DNA of 35,778 bases from Halioglobus sp. (GTDB lineage Bacteria; Pseudomonadota; Gammaproteobacteria; Pseudomonadales; Halieaceae). The stretch's first letter is position 1. Every line of letters starts with the position of its first letter. The stretch spans positions 1 to 35,778 of the forward strand of contig JAGRIK010000136.1 of the NCBI GenBank assembly GCA_020443325.1, given 5' to 3'. The position numbers were made by a program, and so were the translations under genes. Of this stretch, positions 1 to 7,558 are shown one piece after another. The notes beneath the pieces are model-generated. The model searched no databases. It was not told the DNA's origin and was given only the letters and a program-made list of their open reading frames with translations.

Positions 1-2
1 CT

Positions 3-1412
3 ATCGCACCCGGAGTCGCCGTTCCGGATGAAGTGGAAACTTCTATCGGCACCCTGAGCCTGAACTATGGTTATCCTGACGACGTCACCACGGAAAAAGT
101 CTACGACAACCTGGACGCATCGCGCGCTTTGCAGGCTTACCTCCTGGGTATCCCGATTGTTAACCAGGTTAGTATGCGCGCAACATTAAAGGAGTTTGGA
201 CCAGTCAACCAAACGGATGTGATCTGGGAGGACCTGGTGGACTCCAAGACCGTCGAGCTCACCGCGAACGATAATACCATCTACAGTTTTGTCTGGCTCG
301 ATACGACGAAAGGTCCACTTGTGGTCGAGGTTCCGCCAATGGTCCTCGGGCTCATTGATGACATGTGGTACAAGTGGGTCGCCGACATTGGCATCACCGG
401 CGCCGATAAGGGTAAAGGCGGCAAGTACCTTATCTTGCCTCCCGGATATGCAGGTGTGATACCGGACGGCTATTTTGTCGTGCGCCCAAGCACATACAAC
501 ACATGGATGCCATTCCGCTCATTCCTGGTCGATGGCTCAACCCAACCCGGCGTAGCGGCGGTCAAGCAACACCTGAAAATCTATCCGCTTTCTGAAAAAG
601 ATCACCCGCCGGGGATGAAGTTCGCGAATGCCTCCGGCGTTCCCAAGACCTTCGTCCCACCCGGCGACTACAGTTTCTGGAGCCTGCTGAATGAAGCCAT
701 CCAGGAGGAACCCAGCGAGGGAAGCGATCCCACCACACTTGGTCTATTTGCCTCAATCGGTATCCAGAAAGGCAAACCTTTCAATCCGGATGCGCGGATG
801 AAGAAAATTCTTGAGGATGCTGCCAACATCGGTGCCGTCACCGCACGCGCCATCGCCTTCCGGATGCGCGAGAAAGACGCCTACTTCTATCCGGACAGCC
901 CGTGGCGGCTACCGTTCTTCGGTGGCTACAAGTTTGAGGTTTCACCGGGCGTGGCGAATCTCGATGGTGCTGCCTTTTTCTACTATTTCGCTACGGGTGT
1001 CACCCCGGCCATGGCTGAAGAGATGGTGGGCAAGGGGTCACAGTATCCGTGGTCTGCGCAGGATGCGGACGGCAACCCGTTCGATGGTGGAAAACACTAC
1101 AGGCTCCACCTTCCTCCAAATATTCCGGCCAAGGACTTCTGGTCCGCTATTGTGTATGACAACCAGACTCGCTCAATGATCCAGACCGACCAGCGATTCC
1201 CAAGCGTCAGCAGCCAGAACAAGGACCTTCAGGTCAACGCTGACGGTTCAGTTGATGTCTTTTTTGGCCCCGAGGCGCCGACCGGAAAAGAAAGCAACTG
1301 GATTCAGACCATACCGGGAAAAGGCTGGTTCATGATCTTGAGACTATACGGCCCGCTGGAGCCGTGGTTCAACAAGACCTGGCGGCCACAAGCTATTGAA
1401 CGGATCAATTAG
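3..1412 (+). CDS. DUF1254/DUF1214 domain protein (5' end cut by window)
   Basis: The reading frame is open from base 3, so the protein starts upstream of the window. A GTG at 33 could be read as a start but lies inside apparent coding sequence. The N-terminal half has the DUF1254 pattern (a YGYP-like entry, then an AYLLGIP-type segment), and the C-terminal half has the DUF1214 pattern (FGGYKFEV, a YYFATGVTP stretch, HYRLHLPPNIPAKDFWS, and the SNWIQTIPGKGWFMILRLYGP ending). The family is widespread in proteobacteria, usually exported, and its biochemical function is not established. The signal peptide would lie outside the window. About 470 residues are visible, so most of the protein is here. 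No partner is evident: the next gene is 158 bases downstream with its own promoter-like sequence. The family call is firm; no function can be given. Confidence 0.9.
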   Translation: MAPGVAVPDEVETSIGTLSLNYGYPDDVTTEKVYDNLDASRALQAYLLGIPIVNQVSMRATLKEFGPVNQTDVIWEDLVDSKTVELTANDNTIYSFVWLDTTKGPLVVEVPPMVLGLIDDMWYKWVADIGITGADKGKGGKYLILPPGYAGVIPDGYFVVRPSTYNTWMPFRSFLVDGSTQPGVAAVKQHLKIYPLSEKDHPPGMKFANASGVPKTFVPPGDYSFWSLLNEAIQEEPSEGSDPTTLGLFASIGIQKGKPFNPDARMKKILEDAANIGAVTARAIAFRMREKDAYFYPDSPWRLPFFGGYKFEVSPGVANLDGAAFFYYFATGVTPAMAEEMVGKGSQYPWSAQDADGNPFDGGKHYRLHLPPNIPAKDFWSAIVYDNQTRSMIQTDQRFPSVSSQNKDLQVNADGSVDVFFGPEAPTGKESNWIQTIPGKGWFMILRLYGPLEPWFNKTWRPQAIERIN

Positions 1413-1513
1413 CAGCCCTGCGAACTGATAACCGGCTGTAGCGGTGGACGCTATCGCGCCCGCCGCTACACCGCACTTCCAAGCACGACGACGTAAAAGG
1501 TGTTCGTTTTGGC

Positions 1514-1519
1514 TATACT
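1514..1519 (+). promoter_or_regulatory. Possible -10 element upstream of the methyltransferase
   Basis: TATACT, preceded by GGC and followed by a GC-rich stretch, lies about 50 bases before the methyltransferase start in the 158-base gap after the DUF1254 gene. No convincing -35 box is visible. It resembles the TATACT/TATATT boxes at 13071 and 34348, which weakly supports it as a sigma-70-type promoter. Confidence 0.3.
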
Positions 1520-1570
1520 GGCGCCCGGAGTCGCTTCTGGCTCAAAGTAGACGCTGGTAAAGGAGTTCCC

Positions 1571-2350
1571 ATGCCCGACCTAACACTGGAAGTGCCGCAA
1601 AAAATCAGGCGTGGCAGGCTGCGCTGGGATGAGCAGCGTTCGGTTGCATCCGGGGTTGAACTACTAAAACTGCTCGCCTCCTCCCTGGGCCACGCTGATC
1701 TCGCAAATCTGCGCGTTCTGGATATAGGCTGCGGCTGCAAGTTCACCCAGGCGATCCTGGACCGCGGCTTGCCGGTGGGCCAATACGTTGGAGTCGATGT
1801 CTATGGTGAGATGATCGAATTCCTGCGCAGTTCGGTGTCAGATGAGCGGTTCGAATTCCACCACATAAACACCCATAACGAGATGTACAATCCCGACGGC
1901 GAAGAACTGTCTGACGCCACACGGCTGCCCATTGCTGAAAACAGCTTTGACATTATCTGCGCCTTTTCCGTCTTTACGCACCTTGCCCCAGCAGATTACG
2001 TCGCGATGCTGAAGATGCTGCGGCGCTACATCAAGCCGGATGGCCACCTGTTCTTCACCGTATTCATCAACGAGGAGACGGCAGGTGGCTTTGGCCGCGT
2101 CGACCTGTTCAAGAAGGCCATGCAGAAAGCGGAGCGGTCACAGCTGGAAAAACACAAGGACGAATTTGTAAAGAGCCAACGGGAAGGTATTCCTGACTTT
2201 GTGGACGCCATCCCGGAGCAACCGCTGCGCGCGGCCATTTACTCGCGCAAGCACGCCCTGGAACTCATGGAGGATACAGGCTGGCACATCGATTCGCTCA
2301 ATGATCCCCTGATGCATATCCAGCATTACATGATCTGTAGTCCCGCCTGA
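1571..2350 (+). CDS. Class I SAM-dependent methyltransferase
   Basis: This 259-residue cytoplasmic protein has the Rossmann methyltransferase signature: motif I VLDIGCGCK near residues 49-57, an acidic GVDVYG segment ending strand 2, SFDIICAFSVFTHL as the strand-4 region, and IKPDGHLFFTVFI as strand 5. The substrate cannot be read from the sequence; methyltransferase_11/25-type proteins act on many small molecules. The ATG at 1571 follows an AAGGAG ribosome site at good spacing. It appears to be a single transcription unit with its own promoter-like box at 1514. The glycine-rich loop reads GCGCK rather than the common GCGxG, a mild variation. Confidence 0.85.
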   Translation: MPDLTLEVPQKIRRGRLRWDEQRSVASGVELLKLLASSLGHADLANLRVLDIGCGCKFTQAILDRGLPVGQYVGVDVYGEMIEFLRSSVSDERFEFHHINTHNEMYNPDGEELSDATRLPIAENSFDIICAFSVFTHLAPADYVAMLKMLRRYIKPDGHLFFTVFINEETAGGFGRVDLFKKAMQKAERSQLEKHKDEFVKSQREGIPDFVDAIPEQPLRAAIYSRKHALELMEDTGWHIDSLNDPLMHIQHYMICSPA

Positions 2351-2446
2351 GACGGTACCATTCAGTACGCGAACATCCGCCTGCCACACAACTGTCGCGA
2401 CGCGGCAAAATCCTCTATGATCAGCAAAGATTTTCCTTAACAGGTA

Positions 2447-2998
2447 ATGGATATGCGACATCTGAAAACTCTCTCAATCTGTCTGGCGACGCTGGCGCTG
2501 CAGAGTGCTGCCTGGGCCGAGATCTACGAAACCACAGATGCGCAGGGAAATCCGGAATTCACCGACTCCCCACCCGGGCCGGATGCCGAGGTGATAAACC
2601 TGCAACAAACCAATATCATCGATGCCCCACCGGAAGAACCGCAGGAGGTCTCGGCACCGCAACCCGCTGTTGACGAACAGGAACCCCGGCAAGAAAACCA
2701 GACAGTCATCATCCATGATCGCGATGATGACCTGGACGACATGGATGAGGGCTACGACGACAACTTGCGCCGTGAACGGGCGTTTAATGGAATAGACCCC
2801 GCCGCGCCCAGGGAAATCGGTGACTCCAATTCCCAGATGCCGCGCGAGGTTGGCGACTCCAATTCCCAGATGCCTGATGAGGTCGGGGACTTTGACACGC
2901 CTGTGCGAGAGGAGGCAGACGCCTCTGATGAGCGGGTAATCCGCGAAGCGGACGACGCTCATGTTCAGCGCAGAATCGCTCATCCCCATGTCCGCTAG
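2447..2998 (+). CDS. DUF4124-containing exported protein with short acidic repeats
   Basis: The 183-residue product starts with a signal peptide ending near AWA, followed by the DUF4124 core (EIYETTDAQGNPEFTDSPP). That domain is common in gammaproteobacterial periplasmic proteins of unknown role. The rest is low-complexity, rich in Asp, Glu, Pro and Gln. It contains about three 11-residue repeats (EIGDSNSQMPR, EVGDSNSQMPD, EVGDFDTPVRE), the first two encoded by nearly identical DNA. The tail is probably disordered. Two start codons are possible, ATG 2447 and ATG 2453; both give a working signal peptide and neither has a strong ribosome site. The next gene starts 38 bases downstream on the same strand, so co-transcription is plausible. 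Confidence 0.8.
   Translation: MDMRHLKTLSICLATLALQSAAWAEIYETTDAQGNPEFTDSPPGPDAEVINLQQTNIIDAPPEEPQEVSAPQPAVDEQEPRQENQTVIIHDRDDDLDDMDEGYDDNLRRERAFNGIDPAAPREIGDSNSQMPREVGDSNSQMPDEVGDFDTPVREEADASDERVIREADDAHVQRRIAHPHVR
2822..2874 (+). repeat. In-frame tandem repeat, 33-base period
   Basis: The 20-mer GACTCCAATTCCCAGATGCC occurs at 2822-2841 and again at 2855-2874. The 33-base period matches an 11-residue protein repeat in the DUF4124 gene. The identical third-codon bases point to a recent duplication, possibly by replication slippage. Confidence 0.85.
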
Positions 2999-3036
2999 GC
3001 TGATTCGCTGCACTCACCTATGAACGAGGCCCAAGC

Positions 3037-3393
3037 ATGACCAGAATACTGCTCTCTTTAATCCTGACACTGGGTACGGCAAGTGCCGGCGCCACCAACT
3101 GGCCCTGGCAGGACCCCGCACCGCAAGAACCGCCCGAGTACTGCAAAGGCTTTGTGGTCGGGGGGCTCGCTTCAAGACAGGTGAGTGGGATGTCCAGAAC
3201 CGACCTGTGGCTGGCCTGGAGCTATGTCACCCGCACTGGCATAGTGCACACCACCATCGCCTCAAGTGAGTTCCAGGCAGGCCTGGGCCAATTCCAGAAC
3301 GTGGCAGACGCCACCGCCGCCGAGACGATCGTAAAAAACGCTGACGGCGATTGCGGCCTGGGCCGATCAGGCCACCAGGTGACTGGTTGGTAG
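3037..3393 (+). CDS. Small exported protein of unknown function
   Basis: A 118-residue product with a clear signal peptide (TRILLSLILTLGTASAGA) and a mature part of about 98 residues with two cysteines, in EYCKGFV and DGDCGLG, that could form a disulfide in the periplasm. The segment around YCKGFVVGGLAS followed by MSRTDLWLAWSYV looks helical. I do not recognise a family. The ATG at 3037 follows GAGG at plausible spacing. The gene lies 38 bases after the DUF4124 gene and converges on the SDR gene that ends 13 bases away. Codon use and signal peptide support a real gene. Confidence 0.65.
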   Translation: MTRILLSLILTLGTASAGATNWPWQDPAPQEPPEYCKGFVVGGLASRQVSGMSRTDLWLAWSYVTRTGIVHTTIASSEFQAGLGQFQNVADATAAETIVKNADGDCGLGRSGHQVTGW

Positions 3394-3406
3394 CAATACA
3401 CCGCAC

Positions 3407-4252
3407 TCATCCCCGGGTGCTGTAAATAGGGATAGGCGCAAGCTCCGCGTAGTACGCTTCCAGTTCATCGATGGTGATGGCCTGTTGCTCCTGCTTGATA
3501 TACTCCTCACCGGGCGAGCGCCACAGTGCCGTCTTCAGCCCATTGAAGGTCAGGCACTGGCCATTGAAGCCAGCGGCCGCGTCGCTGGCCAGCCACACAA
3601 GCCCCTGCGCCACCTCTTCCGGCTCACCGAAACCCAACTCGAGCGCCGACTTGCCCGACTTGTCGATCAGCGGCTGGGTCATATCAGTGCGGGCCACCGG
3701 CCACATCGCATTGCAGCGGATATCGTAACGCGCCAATTCCTGGCAGGCGGTGTACATCATTCCCATCAGACCGGCTTTCGCTGCCGCGTAGTTCGTCTGG
3801 CCGAAATTGCCGACTAACCCCGACGCGGAGGTGATCTGAATAATATGCCCGCTGCCCTGTTCCTTCATCGCAATAGCGGCACTGCGGGTACACAGGAACG
3901 GGCCGCGCAGGTTTACCGCGATGACCTCATCAAAATCGTCATCGCTCATTTTCAGCAACGTGCGATCGCGAACGATTCCGGCGTTGTTGACCATGACATC
4001 GATGCCGCCAAAGCTATCGACGCAGCACGCTACCAGGTCATTGCATACGCCAGACTCCGCTACAGAGCCGAGAACCGTCTGTACCGGCGCGCCCTGGGCG
4101 GCCACCTCGGCGGCAACCGCTGACAGCGCCTCTCGATTGGTGCCGTTAAGCACCAGCGATGCGCCCTCGGCTGCGCAGGCGAGTGCAAAGTGGCGCCCGA
4201 GGCTGCGCGATGACCCGGTTATCACCATGCGTTTGCCGTCCAATCTACCCAT
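3407..4252 (-). CDS. SDR oxidoreductase, (R)-hydroxyacyl-CoA dehydrogenase-like
   Basis: A complete 281-residue classical short-chain dehydrogenase. Visible motifs are the cofactor loop TGSSRSLG (residues 12-19), NNAG, a catalytic Ser in ITSASG and the YxxxK pair in NYAAAKAG. The stretch GNFGQTNYAAAKAGL resembles the dehydrogenase part of peroxisomal multifunctional enzyme type 2 and related bacterial beta-oxidation SDRs, which suggests a hydroxyacyl or sterol-type substrate. That is inference. The C-terminal extension of about 40 residues (after LTFNGLKTALW) is longer than the minimal fold. The ATG at 4252 is preceded by GAGGAG at ideal spacing. It follows the PQQ dehydrogenase gene on the same strand by 112 bases, so it may be separately transcribed. 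Confidence 0.88.
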   Translation of the reverse strand: MGRLDGKRMVITGSSRSLGRHFALACAAEGASLVLNGTNREALSAVAAEVAAQGAPVQTVLGSVAESGVCNDLVACCVDSFGGIDVMVNNAGIVRDRTLLKMSDDDFDEVIAVNLRGPFLCTRSAAIAMKEQGSGHIIQITSASGLVGNFGQTNYAAAKAGLMGMMYTACQELARYDIRCNAMWPVARTDMTQPLIDKSGKSALELGFGEPEEVAQGLVWLASDAAAGFNGQCLTFNGLKTALWRSPGEEYIKQEQQAITIDELEAYYAELAPIPIYSTRG

Positions 4253-4364
4253 CGTAAGACTCCTCGTTAATCAAATACCCTATCCTCGCACATACCGCAG
4301 GGACACGCAGGTCGCGAAGTAAACGCATCGGGCTACTTGCCACCGCTACGGAACGAATGACACA

Positions 4365-6545
4365 TTAATCGGCGCCTGGCAGTGCGAAGGCGATATAGTT
4401 GCTACCGCTGGCCTGCCCCAGTTTCCCCCCACCCGCCGCAATGACGAGGTACTGCCGCCCGTCGACGGCGTAGGTGATCGGCGTGGCAAAACCTGCGGCA
4501 GGCAGTTTGGCCTGCCACAGCAATTCACCCGTGTGTTTGTTATACGCCTTGATCAGCTGGTCGGGGGTCGCGGCGATAAAGAGCAGATCGCCAGCGGTGA
4601 CGATCGGCCCCCCATAGTTTTCCGAGCCATAGCCCGATTGCCCCTGCGCCAGTATCTGGGGGTAGTCCCCCAGCGGAATACGCCATAATATTTCAGCGCG
4701 CCGCAGGTCTATAGCACTGAGACTCCCCCAGGGCGGCGCGGACGCGGGCAGGCCTTCAGGATCGGTCAGCTTCTGAAAACCCGCATTGAGATAGGAGGTG
4801 TCGGCGGTCGCACTGCCTGCGCTGTCATCACCGGGTCCGGTTTTCCCGTCTGCCGTATAGACATACCACAGGATCGCAGCCCTGGCGTACCAGGGCAATT
4901 GCTCAAAGGCTGGCATGCGGCCGCGACCGCGACTCACAACATCGTAGGCTTCCCATGGCGACAGGCGATCGACAAGGTTCAGCAACCCCGGTACCGACAC
5001 CCCGTCGCCGCGTAAATCTGCGCCATGACAGCCGGCGCAAACCATCAGGTAACCCAGTTGCGGGCTCATGCCCATGTCCCGGGGTACCGCCGTCAATTGC
5101 AACAGGTAGGGGACTTCATTGCTGTTGATATACAGGCGTTGTTCACCCTCGTCGTAAGCCGCGCCACCCCATTCGGCACCGCCGTCCATCCCCGGATACA
5201 ACACCATGCCCCGGGTACTGGGTGTCATGAAAGGCAGGCCGTGATCGAGGCTGGCTATTCGCCTCGCGACTGCAGCTGCCATCGCCGGCGTTCTGTCAGT
5301 CGGGATAAACGCCTGCTGCGCGAAAGGCGGTGGAGCGAGGGGCAGTGGTTGGCTGGACGCGGCCTGCTCACCGGGCACACCCGCTCCCACGACGGGCACC
5401 TCCTGTATCGGAAACAGGGGCTCGCCAGTCTCCCGGTGAAATACGAACAGGTGTCCGGTTTTTGTGGCCTGCGCAACAGCCGGGATTGTTTGCCCGCCGC
5501 GCTCCAGCGTGATGAGATTGGGCGGCGCCGGCAGGTCCCGGTCCCACAAATCGTGGCGCACAAACTGGTAGTGCCAGACGCGCTCTCCAGTCTGTGCATC
5601 CAGAGCGAGTAGCGTGTTGGCAAACAGGTTATCGCCGTGCCGGTCAGCACCGTAAAAATCAAACGCGGGCGATCCGGTGGGCACGAACGCCAGCCCACGC
5701 TCATGATCTATCGCGATACCAGCCCAGGAGTTGGCTCCACCTGCAGTCTCCGAGCTTCCCGGGGGCCAGCTCGCTGCGCCGTATTCGCCCGGCCGGGGAA
5801 TCGTGTGGAAAACCCAGCGCAACTCGCCGCTCACGATATCGAAGGCCCTGATGTGTCCAGGGGCAGCCCCTGCGAATTCATTGACGCGCGATCCGATGAT
5901 CAACAGATCGCGATAGAAACTGCCGGGAGTCGTTGCGATAACGGCTTCATCGGCAAACTGTTGTGGCAGCCCTTCGTGCAGATCCACCTTGCCGTTGTCG
6001 CCAAACGAGGAGACGGGCTTTCCGGTACGGGCATCCAGTGCGTAGAGAAAAGAGCCGGCCGTGTACAGAATGCGCTGCCGCTCCTTGATCCCTGCGAATT
6101 GTTCACTGGAGTCGTCCGCCTGCCAGTAAACAACACCGCGATTGGGGTTGGGCAGCAATCCCAGGTCAGGTGACGGATCAAATTTCCACAGCTGTTCGCC
6201 GGTAGCCGCATCCAGTGCAAAGGCTGCCAGTGTCGGGGATGTGCAGTACAACACGCCCTGCACAACGACGGGACTGCACTGCATCTGTGTTGACCCATTG
6301 TCCGCGGCACCACCGGCGTCGTAGCGCCACACTTCCTGCAGCTGGCTCACGTTGCCGGTGTTTACCTGCGAGAGCTGCGATGCATGCGCGAAGCCCGGAT
6401 CACCCAGATAGGATCGCCACTCCTGTGCGGCGTGCGCATCGGGTTTTTCTGCCTGCGCGTACCGCTGCGCCTCGCCACCCTGCCCGCAACCGAACAGACA
6501 CAGACCCGACAGCCACAGAAACGGCAAAGCGCGCCCTTGTAACAT
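4365..6545 (-). CDS. PQQ-dependent dehydrogenase with internal cytochrome c domain, probable lipoprotein
   Basis: A quinohaemoprotein that would oxidise an alcohol or sugar in the periplasm and pass electrons through bound haem c. From the chosen ATG at 6545 it is 726 residues: a signal peptide with an LFGC lipobox (Cys20), an eight-bladed propeller with repeats such as ALDAATGEQLWKF, ALDAQTGERVWHY and AYNKHTGELLWQA, and one CAGCH haem motif at about 503-507. The cytochrome segment (about 496-571) interrupts the propeller instead of sitting at the C terminus; the last blades follow it. This suits the glucose/quinate-type group of PQQ enzymes better than alcohol dehydrogenases, but the substrate is unknown. 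The frame stays open upstream to 6737. That stretch is not quinoprotein-like and would run over the divergent promoter, so it is excluded. Confidence 0.85.
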   Translation of the reverse strand: MLQGRALPFLWLSGLCLFGCGQGGEAQRYAQAEKPDAHAAQEWRSYLGDPGFAHASQLSQVNTGNVSQLQEVWRYDAGGAADNGSTQMQCSPVVVQGVLYCTSPTLAAFALDAATGEQLWKFDPSPDLGLLPNPNRGVVYWQADDSSEQFAGIKERQRILYTAGSFLYALDARTGKPVSSFGDNGKVDLHEGLPQQFADEAVIATTPGSFYRDLLIIGSRVNEFAGAAPGHIRAFDIVSGELRWVFHTIPRPGEYGAASWPPGSSETAGGANSWAGIAIDHERGLAFVPTGSPAFDFYGADRHGDNLFANTLLALDAQTGERVWHYQFVRHDLWDRDLPAPPNLITLERGGQTIPAVAQATKTGHLFVFHRETGEPLFPIQEVPVVGAGVPGEQAASSQPLPLAPPPFAQQAFIPTDRTPAMAAAVARRIASLDHGLPFMTPSTRGMVLYPGMDGGAEWGGAAYDEGEQRLYINSNEVPYLLQLTAVPRDMGMSPQLGYLMVCAGCHGADLRGDGVSVPGLLNLVDRLSPWEAYDVVSRGRGRMPAFEQLPWYARAAILWYVYTADGKTGPGDDSAGSATADTSYLNAGFQKLTDPEGLPASAPPWGSLSAIDLRRAEILWRIPLGDYPQILAQGQSGYGSENYGGPIVTAGDLLFIAATPDQLIKAYNKHTGELLWQAKLPAAGFATPITYAVDGRQYLVIAAGGGKLGQASGSNYIAFALPGAD

Positions 6546-6722
6546 ATCGCAGTAAAACCGGGTGATGGGAGGCTCCTCAATTGGTTGTCGCTGCCCCGCT
6601 GCATCGAGCACACGCAAGGCACGGTGCGCCTGCGCGATTGCAGTATAAGCCGGATCAGATTGGGTATCCCAGTACGTTTGGGTAACCGCCTCCCCTCTGC
6701 TCATTAAGGGCAAACGAATCGC

Positions 6723-6753
6723 TTGACCTTCCAGCAACGGGAAGGCCTAGAGT
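6723..6753 (+). promoter_or_regulatory. CueR/MerR-type promoter with operator inside a 19-bp spacer
   Basis: TTGACC (-35, 6723-6728) and TAGAGT (-10, 6748-6753) are separated by 19 bases. Between them lies an inverted repeat, ACCTTCC (6726-6732), seven bases, then GGAAGGC (6740-6746), matching in six of seven positions. An over-long 19-bp spacer with a centred dyad is the hallmark of MerR-family promoters, and ACCTTCC-N7-GGAAGGT is the arrangement of the E. coli copA promoter bound by CueR. It faces the ICMT-like gene starting 28 bases downstream. No MerR-family gene is in the window, so a regulator would act from elsewhere. Confidence 0.7.
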
Positions 6754-6781
6754 CACTCCCTGACAAAACAAGGAGTGCTTT

Positions 6782-7384
6782 ATGAGCCAGCTGATCGCCG
6801 TTTTCCTGCCCGTCTATTTCCTGCTGTTCTTTGGTGTCGCATTTTTGTGGCGCACCTGGCGAACCTGGAAGAAAACCGGGCTGAACGCCTACACCCTGAT
6901 GAAAAATTCCGGGGTGGAGGAAGTCACCAATATGTACTTCCGGCTACTGCCGCCGGCCGTTCTGCTGGTGATGGCGCTGTATCTGTACGGACCCTCAACT
7001 TACGAACTCCTCGCGCCCTTTGCCTGGCTGGAACACGTCGCCCTCCAGGCTGGGGGTATGACATTGATGACTGTGGCGCTGGTAGTGATGGTCATCGCGC
7101 AGGGGCAAATGGGCGAGTCCTGGCGCATCGGGGTGGATCACGAAAACACCACAGCCTTTGTGCAGCGCGGGCTGTTTCGCTACTCACGAAACCCCATTTT
7201 CCTGGGCGTCGTTCTCAGTGTAGTCGGTTATTTCCTGCTGCTGCCAAACGCGGTCACGCTGGTGATAATGATGCTGGACCTGGCACTCATACAAGTGCAG
7301 ATTCGCGTGGAAGAGCAGCACTTGAAAGCCCGCCACGGCGAAGAATATGAGCGCTATTGTCGCGCCGTGCGCCGGTGGATTTAG
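6782..7384 (+). CDS. ICMT/PEMT-family integral membrane methyltransferase-like protein
   Basis: A 200-residue membrane protein with about four to five hydrophobic helices. The C-terminal signature of isoprenylcysteine/phospholipid methyltransferase-like proteins is clear: RYSRNPIFLGVVL, a hydrophobic segment, then VEEQHLKARHGEEYERYCRAVRRWI. In the family this part binds S-adenosylmethionine and a membrane-embedded substrate. Bacterial members are mostly uncharacterised, and some are found near metal-resistance genes. Here the CueR-like promoter 28 bases upstream suggests copper-inducible expression. The ATG at 6782 follows AAGGAG at seven bases. It is transcribed divergently from the PQQ dehydrogenase and is followed by a 174-base gap. 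The methyl acceptor is unknown. Confidence 0.82.
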   Translation: MSQLIAVFLPVYFLLFFGVAFLWRTWRTWKKTGLNAYTLMKNSGVEEVTNMYFRLLPPAVLLVMALYLYGPSTYELLAPFAWLEHVALQAGGMTLMTVALVVMVIAQGQMGESWRIGVDHENTTAFVQRGLFRYSRNPIFLGVVLSVVGYFLLLPNAVTLVIMMLDLALIQVQIRVEEQHLKARHGEEYERYCRAVRRWI

Positions 7385-7558
7385 CCGATAGAACCCGGGG
7401 ACAAACGAGAATGAAAGCCATATTGCCGGGCGATTTCTCGTTGTTCGGTCCCGTTCTCATTCTGTGCCACCCGTGGTTGACATTTCATCCTGACTGTATC
7501 AACGTGAGATCATAAGCAACACTATCGGCGAAAATTCGTCTGGACTAGGGGCATAATA

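Noticed and set aside
6546..6737. N-terminal extension of the PQQ dehydrogenase by 64 residues
   Set aside because: The extension does not look like a quinoprotein, a signal peptide with lipobox begins at 6545, and the extension would run over the MerR-type promoter.
7404..7442. Inverted repeat AACGAGA...TCTCGTT after the ICMT-like gene as a terminator
   Set aside because: Seven pairs with a 25-base loop and no T run; too weak to call. The flanks show only partial further pairing.
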